From NCBI RefSeq assembly GCF_000471905.2, contig NW_006499827.1, positions 793,486 through 857,485 on the forward strand: a stretch of 64,000 nucleotides of DNA, written 5' to 3'. Below the pieces are notes generated by a model. The model saw nothing but the letters and a program-made list of their open reading frames with translations. It was not told where the DNA came from and did no database searches. Both the position numbers and the translations under genes were made by a program. The stretch is from Amborella trichopoda (lineage: Eukaryota; Streptophyta; Magnoliopsida; Amborellales; Amborellaceae). Within the stretch, counting starts at the first letter, position 1; each line of letters opens with the position of its first letter. Below, in pieces: positions 34,146 through 47,100 of the stretch.

Positions 34146-35994
34146 AACAACAAACCAAAAGAATTTTTTTTAACAAAATCAGAAATTCATTCAACAAAAT
34201 CTACAAAAAAAAAAAAATCAGATTCTAGCAGAATATATTAAGAGAGAGGGGAGCTGTTACGGGTGGTACAAAGGAGGCGATGGATACAGAGTATATAGGT
34301 CACGATTGGGATTTTTATAAATTAGCAATTTTTTTGTTAAATTTTGGTTGTTTTCAACAGAGTTTTTTTTTAAGATACACCACATACATAGAAACCTAGA
34401 CCAAAAAAATTTCATTCACAAAGACCAAAAGAAGAAGAAGAAAACAGAAAAAAAAAAAAAGATGAAAAAAAATCATTGACAATAACTAAAAAGAAATAAT
34501 ATTTTAGATTGGAGCACATAAAGATATCCAAATGCTATTGGCTCCAATTTTTATGAAATACCATCGTAATAACAAATTCTTACAAGCTTATTACTGGTTA
34601 TGAGAGAATGGATATTACGGTTTTATCATTAATTCCACAAAATAATAAGAAATTTTGAATTTTGTATTTTATATAGTTTCAAAGAGAAATCGTTAATATC
34701 TCCGAATTTTTCTATTTTCCCTAAGAAACACTATCAGAAATATTGTAAAATAAAATCTCAGAGAGAAACACTAACTCGATTTCAAAGGAACACTTCAAAT
34801 ACTATAAATTGGCTTATTTCTTTTAAAAAATGGGGTTAATTTATACTGGGAAATCTGGAACAGCAAATCAAAATAAAAAGGTATAAATAATCAAAACTTA
34901 TTTTTGTAGAATTGTAATTTGGAAGAGAAGTGTGATTTTAAAAGGAAAATCTCAAATATTATTATTTACACTCGGATTTGTGCCGATTTGAGAGAGAGAT
35001 CAACTCAAATACCATACGAAAAAAATGGGTTGTCTGTACCTATAAATTATATTAGTTTTTAAAGAGAAGTGTGATTTTAAAAGAGAAATATAGTTAGCTC
35101 GTTTAAAATGTAACTTACATACTATATTAATGAAAAGAATAGTATAATTTTTTAGGTTTTTAGTCATTGAAGATCCTTCAAACATCATCTAATGAATATA
35201 GTTCGTTGGATATGTATAATTTCTTATGTATTTATAAATACAATCAAATAACTTGTGCAACATGTACCCCGGTTCTCTCTTTGTAATGTCAGTGTCTCTG
35301 TCTCTTTCTCTCCCTCTATGATTGGTCCGCACTGGTGGGCCTTGTCATTTGTCCCTATTACCACAACGTGTTGGTTTCTTTCTTTCAGTTTTGGATGGTC
35401 TCTCTCTAATATTTGACCTTTTAATATCATTTCAATTTGTATACGGAAAAATGAAAGCCCAATAACTCGAGAGGATAGGGTTTGGCCTTGACAGTAGTAC
35501 CACTGAACTTTATGATGAAATTTCGAATTTTATTTTCAACAAAAAAAATAAAACCTCAAATCCTCTCTAACTTACATTTTTAAGAAAGGAGCTCGATCGT
35601 GGTGGTAGCACCTTCGTACCCTAATCACCATATTCGTTACCACCGTACCCTAGTCATCATAATCTGGGTTTTATTCCTACTGACATCACCAACTAACACC
35701 TTTAAAAAAACGACCTCCAAAAAAACCCCAAAAAGTCAAAAAAGTAAAAAACCCACGATTTCTTCGTGACTGATAAGGTGCGTAACACACAGCAAATTCA
35801 TGGAGAGTTTTAATTTAAATTCTTAAACTAACTTCTCACAACCCAAAAGTTACCACTGGATTAGTGTTGAATAAAGAAAAGGGAAATGATGAAAAATATT
35901 ATTTTTCTCAAAAATTTGAAAAATATCAAAAAAACTTTAAATTACACCCATATCTATTTTCCCACCGTTTACCTTTTTTTTTTTTTTTGGCCCA
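34146..35994. other. Intergenic, AT-rich, nothing recognised
   Basis: A phrase GAGAAGTGTGATTTTAAAAG occurs at about 34925 and again at about 35064. Otherwise no element ends, tRNA or coding region that I can support. Confidence 0.45.
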
Positions 35995-36510
35995 AAATGC
36001 CCATCACAGGCCTGTTAGGTCCGTGATGATCCTGGTACTGTGTCAACACATCTACAGTCATGGAGTATCAAATTGTGATAGTCCTTGACTGAAAAGTAGG
36101 AGTATCACGATTCTAATAGAATCGAGATAGTCCTGGACTGAATCGCGACATGGATATCTATACCAAACTCTTATTGTGCTTTTGGACTATCACGGACCAA
36201 TTAGATCTGTGATGCTCCTGTGACCCAACTAGATGCCCCTCATCTAGGCACATAAGATCTCTCTCTAATAACACCTCAACTCTCACTCTCTTTCTCTGAC
36301 CCCCAACACCTCTCTCTCACAGGTCAAAGCACCTCATAGGTGCTTCGTGGACTTCCGACGCAGGGGCACTTCGACCATTGCAGCCCTAATTGAACCGTGA
36401 TGAATCAAATTTAGAGCCATGCTGTATTGGAGCATCACAGCTCTAAGCAACTCATGTATTGGCATGGTCCTTGATCATCGTGGACCTAATAGGTCCTTGA
36501 AAGATATTTT
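35995..36510. repeat. Cluster of palindromes with a shared centre
   Basis: Several short inverted repeats of similar design lie within 500 bp: CGATTCTAATAGAATCG (about 36107-36123), GGACCTAATAGGTCC (about 36481), ATCACAGGCCT paired with AGGTCCGTGAT (about 36002-36026), and ATCACGGACC paired with GATCTGTGAT (about 36189-36213). They are embedded in recurring GATAGTCCTGGACTG-like phrases. Confidence 0.65.
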
Positions 36511-36696
36511 GAGAAAAAAATAAAAATAAAAAAAGAAGGGAAAATGAGTATGGTTGTATTTTATATAAAAAAATTGTACTTTTCAAAATTTTGAGATAAA
36601 TAGGACATTTTTGATCATTTCCTTTAAAAAGTTCACGTTTGGAATAAGAGAATGAGAGCTAGTTTAGGGAATTTTTGTGAATATAATTTTTGAAAG

Positions 36697-37071
36697 GTGC
36701 GTTTGCATAGAGCCGAGGCTCTAAACAATCAAAGTAAGGCGCACTTTGAAATAGTATCGAGATATACGGTTTCAATACCGTAAATTTTTGTGATAGCCTT
36801 AAAATTTAGTTTCATATTTAATTATAAAATTTAAATCTTCAAAAATAGTGTAGATCGAGCAGATTTATGAAAACTTGAAAATTCACGGTAAACAAATGCA
36901 TTACAAGATGCACTCTTACCAAAACTTGAAATCCATTTTTTACTCATGTCCATGCCTCTTGATGTCGAGATGATCGACTTGAAGATATTTGGGCATCAAA
37001 ACAATATCTTCTAGTGAAATTTTTGAGGGGATCCAATTTAATTGTTTAGAGCCTCGGCTCTATATAAACTT
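36697..37071 (-). mobile_element. Family A MITE, copy 17
   Basis: Left terminal block AGAGCCGAGGCTCT, right terminal block AGAGCCTCGGCTCT: each keeps the six-base stem AGAGCC/GGCTCT. Interior as copy 8. Confidence 0.75.
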
Positions 37072-37302
37072 CTTCATTTTTTTAAATATTTAAAAAATAT
37101 TTATGGGTTTTTCACCCGTGTCTTTTTTTTTTACCTCCATTGAAGCCCAGCTCAAGTCAACAGTTGGAACGTGGACGACACTCTTGATTTGCCATGCGCA
37201 CATGTGCTAATCAATGGGCATTTCGGAAAATATAAAAGAAATTGTTTTTTTAGCACAGTGTAAAATGTAAAAATTAGAAGATGTTTTTTAAATAAGTAAA
37301 AT

Positions 37303-37630
37303 GGTTTGATAGGGCAATTAAATGTTGCGGTTGTGGAAAAAAAATAGGCTTGCAAGTTATGAAAATAGTATAGTGTATATTGCAACAAATCATCTAGACC
37401 ATCCATTTCACCCTAAAAGTAACTGCTAACAAAGTTGCAAGATCAATACCAATTTTTTAGTTTCAAATTTTATTTTTAATGTTGGGAATTAATTTTAGAG
37501 CCATCATGAAGATTTCAAATTTTATTTTTAATGTTGGAAATTAATTTTAGAGCCATCACGAAGATTTATAATGCCCAAAGTATTTTCTTGATGAGGATTT
37601 GATGCGAGGCTTTATTTTGTTTTCATAAGA
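37303..37630 (+). mobile_element. Family A MITE, copy 18, with internal duplication
   Basis: Starts GGTTTGATAGGGCAATT and ends TTTATTTTGTTTTCATAAG. A 52-bp segment (37461-37512) is repeated at 37513-37564 with about two differences, so the duplication is younger than the element. Confidence 0.6.
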
Positions 37631-38316
37631 CAAAATATGATATTTATGGCAAAATTTTCCTTTAATTTACTTAAATTTCCCGTACGACATCAATACATCA
37701 CTAAGGTGTCCTACTCTTACACTGGTTTTTTAATGCGTTAGGTGAGAATGGAGAATGTTATCCGGAGCATAAGTGGTGCTACCACCATGACCCGAGCCCC
37801 ATTCTCGATTAGAATGAGTTGTTAATATATAGCACAAGGTTTCTATGAATCCTAGGACTCATATGTAAACATGAGTCCACTCTTAAAAATCTATTTTCAA
37901 CCAGGATTTAACTTTCCTTTAATTTGTCCCATGTCTGGGTAAAAAGGCTTGATTGTGTTATGTACGCAGTGTTAAAAACCCTGAACCACCTTGAATACTA
38001 CAGAGAATTCTCTCTATCTGAATTAATTGTCAAGAATATACAAAGTCACGTATAAATATACGGCTAATGAGTAATTGATTATGACTAACTAATCTTGTCT
38101 TATCAAGATAGATATCTAATCAGTTATTAATAATGACTAACTAATCTAATCTTATCGAGAGAGATATCTAATACAAAATAAATTAAAATTAAAATTAAAA
38201 CTATCATTAACTATCTCTATCTCTACGGACAGCCAACTTAAAATTTTGTCAAAGTTTATCATTAGCTGATCCCAATTAATTAGTAAAAAACTATAATGAT
38301 AATGATATAGTCTCTA
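37631..38316. other. Intergenic with a 52-bp tandem duplication
   Basis: ATGACTAACTAATCT opens two copies at 38081-38132 and 38133-38172 (the second shorter). The flanking ACGTATAAATATACGG phrase could be a TATA region of an LTR, but no partner was found. Confidence 0.4.
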
Positions 38317-38606
38317 ATGGAGCCGATTTCTATGCGGCCAAATACGTATATGTAGAAAAGCGAGCTTCTGAGGGATTTTAAGACTTAATTTTTAAGGACA
38401 TGTAATCTCTAACAAGGAGATCATGAATATGAATAAATAAATAAATTTTAAAAATCATAAATAATAATTTTAATAAGAAAACATTTGCACAATTAGTTTC
38501 CATTGTTTTCAGATTGAATACCTACTTGCATCCATCTTTAAGATGGATGCTTTACACTTTTTGGACCGTATATATAGAAATGCAGTCCAGTCTATATGAA
38601 ACAATT
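38317..38606 (+). mobile_element. Family F MITE, copy 2
   Basis: Starts GATTTCTATGCGGCC and shares the interior of 11331-11640 (GGACATGTAATCTCTAAC, CTTGCATCCATCTTTAAGAT). A further decayed piece may lie at about 39113-39240. Confidence 0.55.
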
Positions 38607-39109
38607 GGGAAAGGTTTCTATATTTCTTCTACAGCATAGAAGTTATATCCTCCCCATACCATCAAACTGTCCAATTTTGATCAAGAGAGCCACTTACCGT
38701 TTGATCTTAGATCAGACGTCTCAAAATATTTTATTTTTAGTTTTTTTTTATACGAATTGTATGAATATGAAATTTGGTATGTGATATCTTCTCATTGAGG
38801 CGCACTTATAAAAAATATTAAAAATATTTTTTCGATAAAATATAATGATCAAGATACCCCTTGAAACTTTCAAAAGCATTTTAGTCATTTTATTTTATTA
38901 AAAATATTTTCTTTTATATTTTTTACTAGTGCAAGTTTAATAGAGGAATGGATGCTCAAAATAGTTTATAAAAAAAAATTAAAAATAAAATAATATAAAA
39001 AATAGACATTACAATTGAAGTAATCTTAACCCTCCATTCAAAATGGAAAGTTGGATAAGGGGAGGATAGAACTTCTCTGCTCTAAGAGAAGCATAGAAAA
39101 TCTAGTCCC
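38607..39109. mobile_element. Family B MITE with long TIRs, copy 2
   Basis: The left end GGGAAAGGTTTCTATATTTC and the right end GCATAGAAAATCTAGTCCC are the starts of roughly 75-bp inverted repeats, with TATCCTCCCC on the left matched by GGGGAGGATA on the right. Same internal layout as 20269-20768. Confidence 0.7.
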
Positions 39110-39639
39110 ACGTTTTTCATCGCTAACATGGAAATTATAAATAAATAAAAATAAATAAATTTTAAAAAGTAAGTATAATAATTTAATGAAAAAAATATGT
39201 AAATTGTCTTTCTCAAAGGGGACCACGATATGTATAGATCCTTTTTATTCATCGGGTGACGCAAATGTAGAAGTGCATGTACAATAGATGATCGTATTTG
39301 ACTTGGAAAGAGTAAGAATAAGAAACGAGTCATTTCTGTTAAGATGAACTTGGGGAAACATTAAGTGTGAATTTTCCAGACTGTTTTTAGAGAGAGAAAC
39401 ATTACGTGTGAATTTACCATTGTTTTTACAGAGAGAAACACTAAGTTTTTAGATTTTAGTTTTTTACAGGTCGGGGGTACTTTCCCAATAATTAATATGA
39501 TATTTTCCCCAAAATTTGTCGCCCCTTAGCAGTCTTCATGGTATTCTCTGCCATTGTTGATTTTGAAGAATTATTTGCCACCGTTTTATAACTTTTTAAT
39601 GATTTCTTTGCAGTTTCCACTACACAACTCATAAAAATC
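39110..39639. other. Upstream flank of the SMO1 gene
   Basis: AT-rich stretch between the family B copy and the CT-rich leader. It presumably contains the promoter, but I cannot point to a convincing TATA box or factor site. Confidence 0.35.
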
Positions 39640-39968
39640 CTCTCTCTCTCTCTCTCTCTCTCTTGCTGAATAATTTCCTCTCTCTATATCTCCCTCTCTC
39701 TCTCTTACTGTATAATTTCCTCTCTCACTCTCCTTAAAGTATGCCTTTATATGGGCTGCTCCATTGGTTATTCCTTGGATAGAGCCTGGTTTTTCTGTTG
39801 GGGCGCCCTTGTTTGTAGGGCCTAGAAAACCCATATTGGCATTTGCGGTACCCTGCAGTTCTAGAGAGAGAAACTGCACCTTGGGTCTAGAGAGAGAGGA
39901 ATTGCATTGTTGGTGTTAGAGCGAGACGCTGCGTCTTGGGCCCTGTGGGTCTGGTCCCTGGTCACAAG
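39640..39968 (+). promoter_or_regulatory. CT-rich leader/core promoter region of SMO1
   Basis: (TC)n at 39640-39664, further CTCTCT runs to 39730, and (GA)n patches at 39862-39905 directly before the start codon. CT/GA-rich leaders and core promoters are common in plant genes. The transcription start cannot be placed by eye. No in-frame ATG precedes 39969 in the open stretch that begins at 39936. Confidence 0.45.
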
Positions 39969-40298
39969 ATGCTGCCCTTTCAGAGCTTAGAAGATGCAGA
40001 AATGGCGATAGGGCGTCCTCTCTCTCATGCAGAGGTTTTGTGGTTTAACTACTCTGCAAAAATGTCTGATCCACTTCTCTATTTCCATAACATTCTCTTC
40101 CTCTTCTTGATCTTCACTCTGGTTCCTCTCCCTCTAGTTTTACTGGATCTCATGGGGTTCAAAGCTCTGGATAAGTATAAGCTTCAACCCAAGGTGAGGC
40201 TTACCTTTAATGGCATTTTGAAATGTTACAAGGATGTCGCGTTTATGTTCTTCACAGTTGTTGGGCCTCTGCAACTTTCTTCCTATCCTATTGTGAAG
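39969..40298 (+). CDS. SMO1: SMO1 exon 1 (residues 1-110)
   Basis: Begins [20 protein letters not shown] and ends YPIVK; donor GTAAGT at 40299, phase 0. Encodes the N-terminal membrane segment and the LQPKVR and KCYKDV motifs of the SMO1 group. Confidence 0.93.
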
Positions 40299-41088
40299 GT
40301 AAGTCTCTCTCTCTCTCTCTCTCTNNNNNNNNNNNNNNNNNNNNNNNNNNNNNNNNNNNNNNNNNNNNNNNNNNNNNNNNNNNNNNNNNNNNNNNNNNNN
40401 NNNNNNNNNNNNNNNNNNNNNNNNNNNNNNNNNNNNNNNNNNNNNNNNNNNNNNNNNNNNNNNNNNNNNNNNNNNNNNNNNNNNNNNNNNNNNNNNNNNN
40501 NNNNNNNNNNNNNNNNNNNNNNNNNNNNNNNNNNNNNNNNNNNNNNNNNNNNNNNNNNNNNNNNNNNNNNNNNNNNNNNNNNNNNNNNNNNNNNNNNNNN
40601 NNNNNNNNNNNNNNNNNNNNNNNNNNNNNNNNNNNNNNNNNNNNNNNNNNNNNNNNNNNNNNNNNNNNNNNNNNNNNNNNNNNNNNNNNNNNNNNNNNNN
40701 NNNNNNNNNNNNNNNNNNNNNNNNNNNNNNNNNNNNNNNNNNNNNNNNNNNNNNNNNNNNNNNNNNNNNNNNNNNNNNNNNNNNNNNNNNNNNNNNNNNN
40801 NNNNNNNNNNNNNNNNNNNNNNNNNNNNNNNNNNNNNNNNNNNNNNNNNNNNNNNNNNNNNNNNNNNNNNNNNNNNNNNNNNNNNNNNNNNNNNNNNNNN
40901 NNNNNNNNNNNNNNNNNNNNNNNNNNNNNNNNNNNNNNNNNNNNNNNNNNNNNNNNNNNNNNNNNNNNNNNNNNNNNNNNNNNNNNNNNNNNNNNNNNNN
41001 NNNNNNNNNNNNNNNNNNNNNNNNNNNNNNNNNNNNNNNNNNNNACTCTCTCTCTCTCTCTCTCTGCGTCGTCTTGTGTTCTACTACG

Positions 41089-41126
<38 letters not shown>

Positions 41127-44100
41127 CGGACCAGGCTCAATGGTCCAGTGTTATGGGGTTTCGCATTGACTCTATAGCCTTTGTGTTCCAGTTCCACTTA
41201 ACAGAAAGGAAAAAAAAAAAAGAAAACAAATAATTGTCATCTCATTTATCTCCAATAGAAAATCCTTTGCTATTGGGATTTGATTTCTCAAGAATGCAAC
41301 TCAATTAAATCCAATTTCAATCACTTGCCTACATTTGAGTAGCCAAATCTTTTATGCTCTTCTAAAATAATTTTTTTTTAAAGTTTTGTAGGACTAGTTC
41401 AAAGTCTCAGTGATCATAAGAGAAATTGGGTTTGATTTTAGTTCAAAAATTAATTTGGTGGTTTGATTTCAATTATAGAAAATAATTCTCTAATGACCCA
41501 ATATTCTACAATGGAACGAGAAATTGGGGTAGATTCAGAATATTAAAATTTGGGTTTTATTTTTATCATCCAAGAAAGAATAAAAAATTGTCTTTGCATT
41601 AATTGCAGATGGTGGGAGTCAGGACTGGCTTGCCATTGCCTTCTATGTGGGAGATATTGGCTCAGCTTGTGGTTTACTTCTTGATAGAGGATTATGGGAA
41701 TTATTGGATGCACAGGGCTTTACATGGAAAATGGGGCTATGAAAAGATTCATAGAGTTCACCATGAATTCACAGCTCCAATTGGATTTGCTGCTCCTTAT
41801 GCTCATTGGGCTGAGGTCTTGATACTTGGTATCCCCTCTTTTGTTGGGCCTGCACTTGTTCCTTGTCACATGGTCACCCTGTGGTTGTGGATTGCCTTGC
41901 GCCAGATAGAAGCCATTGATACTCATAGTGGGTATGGCTCTAAATCTTGATTACTTTCTCATTATATTTTGGGTTGTTTTTCTTCTGTTTTATAGTGGTT
42001 TATATAGGTCATGGTTTTCACAGAAGAAAGGGAATGATGGGGTTTTCGGTTTCCTAACTTTCGATGGTTTGTTTTTGTTTTTCCCTCCTTTTTACTACGA
42101 TGATATTAGTTGGATGGTAATGGGATCCTTCTCTCTTACATTAACCAGAGTGTTCTTGCTATTGTGATGTGATGTGAATTACTCTCTCTCTCTACCCCCT
42201 CCCCCCTCCCCCCTCCCCCGGCCTAAAAGGTTCTCTGAATTTGTTGTGTTGTTGCACCTGCACTGGGGCACTCACCTTGTAGATGTTTGTGGTACTTATT
42301 AACCTCATGAGAAAGAAACAGTTTAATCTGATGTCTGTTTCTAGATTTAAAGTGATTCCGTATGTTCCTTGTGTCTATTAGAGAAACATATGATGGTTTT
42401 TTTGCTGAAAATATGCGGAATTTCATTTTCTGATGGAACTTATATGTTGGAGTGGGTAATTTTGGTCGACTGTTTTGAGTGCTTTATGATCCTGTTTCGT
42501 ATAATAGATCATACATTGTAGAGTAAGGTTTGATTACTGGGCTTGGGGCTCAGGACGTGGGCCCTGCCCTAGCCGAGTAACTCGTGAATGGGCTCGCCTG
42601 AGTAGTATACAAGCCCAAAAAAGGGCTAATTTTTTTTTTGTTAAAAATAAAAATTAAAAGCAAACTAAATTATAAACAGCATTAAAAGTAAAAAAAGTTG
42701 GAAAATTATAAAAAAAATGGAATTTGGAAAAAGTTGATTTATTGCTGAAAAAATTCAGAAAATCCAAAAATACATTGATTTAGTCATTTAGTAAAAATGT
42801 ATAATTTTATGAGTTTTTTATATAACCATGTTTGTACCTAGGAACTTGGCTCGGCAACCGGACTGGCACTGGCCCTCGGGCCACAGTTAGTGGCCTAGGC
42901 CCTACCATTTTAGGGCCGGGCCATCCAGCCCATTGCCAGCACTACCCAGGAAATAAATAGATAAGCCCCCCTTCCCTTCTGGTATTGAATCAGCCCATAT
43001 CTTGATTTGCATCAAGAAGACTTCAAGTTGGTCCTCTGTTTGTGCTTATCATCTTCTAAGGTTTACTAGCAGCCGGTGCAAGCTTGCTAATTGAACAGTA
43101 TTTGTGCTAGCATTTGTTAAAAAGACATGGGCTTCCATTTTTTTTCTTATTGCACCTCACTCATGGTCTTGTTCTCTTTCTCATGCATTTAGAACATTTC
43201 AATAGTATGTCATCTGTGTAGCTGTGATTAAGTGCTTTCTCTGCTCCAGGGTTGAATTGGTTTGTGGTGCTCATTGCGTGCTAGATCCTAAGTCCATGAA
43301 TTTTATCTTCCACGACCCTGATAAATTTTGCTTCTTGTGTTATAATCTCATGTTAGTCATTGTTAACTGATCAACTGATCCAATCTCTGTGACACCATCT
43401 TGGGCATGTGCTTAGAGTGTCTTATAGATGAAATTTTACAAATGTTGATATCTTTATGAGCCACTAAGACTTTGCACTAGGGAAGTGCAGTTGCCGTTTT
43501 CAGTGTGCCTTCTTGGGTTGTCATCGTAATTATATTGTACATCAGAAAACTAGTGGTGCATTGGTTCACCAAGTGTATTATTTAGTACCTTTTCCACCAT
43601 TTATAAAAACAATTGGGGTTCTACTCTACAGTAAAGTGTACTTATACCACTTCCTTGGGTAGAAATAACTGTGTTTTTAATTGCAGTAAATACAAAAACT
43701 AATAAAGAACGTTTTTTTCTGTTATATATGGCATCTATGAGGGAATTAGAACATTGCCTTGATGATAAAGTTATTTGAAGCATTTCTTCTTGCCTTCATA
43801 GAATGGATAAAGGCATAATGGATATGCTAACATTTTCTTTGCATACAATATGGTATTAGATCTAATGTCGAAACCTACGTGAAAAAGTAAGGATTTACAC
43901 TGTCAGTTGGGAAATGGTGGGACCTATTGCAATCAAAGCATGCTTCAGCGTTTTGCAAACCATGCTTTGATGTGAAAACATGCGCGCCACAATTTCACAC
44001 AAAGACACCCTATGTCTTCTCTGAGGCAGTGTACTGTTACACAAGAACCATGGTTCTTTTATAACATGGACTCGAGAAAATGGCTTCTTGGGATGGCTAT

Positions 44101-47100
44101 TGATAGATGGCATGAGCAAGGAGACATCCTTCCTTCAAATAATTTGTATCCTAGAAGTTTCAGAGCCAGGATTTTTATGACTGGGTTTACTGAGCTGGAG
44201 TTCTACCTTGGTTTCAATGTTTGTGCTACTAAGTTGTGAACCATGTGTAGCTTTGGGCATTGTCAACATGAGGGAAGTAGACATCACAAATTCTCTGTAG
44301 GAATATCGGAGTTCACCCTCAGAATATCCTTGCTAGAAAGACTCTCAGCAAATTGATGATGGAGAAATTCACGTATATATCTTCTACTGAGAAGGGTTGA
44401 GGATAGTTGCTAACATGCAATTTTTTCTTCTTTTCTGATTCCGCCTTCATATTCTGTATTCAGTTTTGCCCATAAAAGGGCATATAGAGTGATGGACTGT
44501 GTAACAAACAATAAGTTCTGAGGGATTGTTTTAGATAATGGAGGGATTCATGAGTAACTGCCAAAACCATCTGGAAACTTCAGGTACTTATGTGTCATTT
44601 GAAAATACTCCAAAACACCAAGGTGGTTCCCATGCTAGTTGATAAGCTCCACTATCCCTGTATGCTCGATTACCTTGATACGTGCACCTTAGATTCCCCA
44701 AAAGTTGCTTCGTCATGGCACATACTACAATTGTACACTAAATTATGTCAGACCATTCAATAAGGGGATCTCATATAAGGGCATCTATGTCTTTTAGCCC
44801 TTCACCATGTGTATATAAGCTATAACGCTTCATAGTTTTCCCTGAAGTTGTTCTTGACCTTGCCATATAAGCCATAAGGCTTCATAGTATTTTCAATATA
44901 GAAGCTTGCTCTTTCTAACTTATGAACATTAAGCCATAAGGCTTCACATTATTTCAATATAGAAAGAAGCTCGCTCTTTCTAACTTATGGATATAGGCTC
45001 TTCATCTAGCCATATCTGTTATCAACATGGTACTGTAATCTGTGTATCTCCCTCATCTTCTAATTGATTTCTCTATGTTTGCCTCTAGACTGCCATTATC
45101 TCTGCTCATTTGGTTCAGATATGTTAGAGCCTAAGCCCACCTTCTACATTTATGTTGGCCACCATGACTATATACGGCTATGGCTGTCACTGTCTTTGCT
45201 CCCAACTGCGTTGACTTCTCTGCAAATTATGTTTCTTGAGAGCACATCTCATCATTCCTTTGATTGCTAAGATGCTACTCTTTCAGCAGTTATGCATACT
45301 TTAACTCCTTCAGTTACATTGCTTACTCAGCCATCCAATCTACCCCGTTGCTGTCATTTGTATTTTCGTTACTATCCTGTTATAATATGCCCATGTGACT
45401 GAGATATTTCGTTCTATCATTTATATTACCCATTTTATGCTTATAGTTCTCTTCTACACCTGAGGAATGTACAAAATTTTTACTCCATTGTTCTCTTTTA
45501 CTCCATTGCTCTTTTCTGAGGAATTGTACAATTCACTCTCAAGGTTCTTGAGCTTCTCAACACTCCGTTTCTCTTACTCTGAGTAGCAGTGAAATTTACT
45601 TTTAATGGTGGTGAAGGTTACCTTTTTCATCTTAATGCATTGTTTAGATTTTAAAACATAGGAATCATCATCATCATCATAGCCTTTTCTCAATTAATTG
45701 GGGTCGGGTACACGAATCCCGGTCACCATTTTGCTCTATTTAAAGGCCATACCCTTGGTGAGGCCATAAGTCCCCATATCTTTTCGGACTACTTCCAACC
45801 ATGTCCTTTTGGGCCTATCCCTTGTCCTTTTCAGACATAGGAATAAGACTACTAATTCACCCGACTTGACTTTGACACTAGCCACAGCCTTGTTAAATTG
45901 AACAATTTTTTCTGGACTTTTTGATTGGAAACTTTGCCAAATATACCTAGTCAAGTTAGATGGGACCATAGCGAGTCCTTAGCTGAGCTCAATCTTTTTA
46001 AGCATCCACTTGATGTAGAGAGAAATCACCTGATCGACCAACATAGTAGGTTATTGTGAGTTTCTTTCTACTTAAATAACTTGAAAAGGTGGAACCTAAC
46101 CTCTATTGTTAGAAATTAAAGGTCAAAGGTTAATCATCCTCAATGAAGATAAATTATGGAACTTCCTCTTGTGCTGGAATTCGGCATACTGTCTGTGAAG
46201 TAAGTACTGCTTAAGGTCTTGTTGGTCGTAACTTGTAACTGAATGTCAAATGCATTATCAGAGAAATTACCTATTTGCCCCAGAGTCATATACTTTTTTC
46301 TCTTGGTGCCTCTATTCCATTAGATAAGTTAACTTCTCTGTGATCCTGATTCTTGCAGATTTCAAGGATACCATTAAAAGACAATTAGCTTGCGAAAATA
46401 TTGTAACATAGTTTTTCAGTGATAGCAAAAAAATAGATACTTACTTGAGCTAGTTTAAAGTAGTTGACACGTTGGGGGAATGGCTATAGATTTAATGGAG
46501 AACAACCAATTATCTTGGCAATGCACCAAATTCCATCCTTGCCACATGTATCGCCAAGGTGGTTACAGATTCTTCTGTGCCATGGCTCCATAAGACATCT
46601 CTTTGATCATGATGAGGAAACCAATGCTAGTTCTGCGTACTAAATTCATCAATCCTAGTCATCCTGAAACCTTTCATCTTCAGAAATATAAATGAACTTT
46701 CGCATTTGTGGATTGATTTGTTTTTGGGGTGTCACTAAAGTTTGCTTATGTTACAGATATGAATTCCCATGGAGCCTCACGAAGTTCATTCCTTTCTATG
46801 GAGGTGCAGAGCACCATGATTACCATCATTTCGTTGGAGGACAAAGCCAGAGCAACTTTGCTTCTGTGTTTACCTACTGTGATTACATATATGGAACTGA
46901 CAAGGTGAGCAAATACTAACAATGGATTTATTTTTTCAAGCGTGTATAAAAAACTGAGTGCACTTTCAGCCTTTTTTACCAAGCATGCTTGTGCATGAAC
47001 AGAGATTTGTAAGTTTTTCTCATAAGTATATGCTATAATCCAATGTATGGAAAACTGTAAATAGTGCTGGGGTCATGCCGTCTGATGAAATGAATGATGA

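Larger units (their letters stand above)
41932..46756 (+). other. SMO1 intron 2 (4825 bp)
   Basis: By far the longest intron. It holds a C-run motif (42195-42219), a GC-rich repeat (42537-42960), a 62-bp minisatellite (44869-44990) and an RTE LINE piece (45664-45870). I see no extra exon; the open stretches at 44012-44239 and 45064-45270 have no recognisable domain. Confidence 0.85.

Noticed and set aside
39936-41177. 413-codon open frame through the N gap
   Set aside because: Only the part to 40298 is SMO1 exon 1. The rest is N and CT microsatellite, and the frame begins at TTG rather than at the ATG at 39969.
40223-41233. 336-codon open frame through the N gap
   Set aside because: Wrong frame of exon 1 followed by N and CT repeat.
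43895-44239. Open frames on both strands inside SMO1 intron 2
   Set aside because: No domain, no splice pattern, and the SMO1 alignment needs no exon here.
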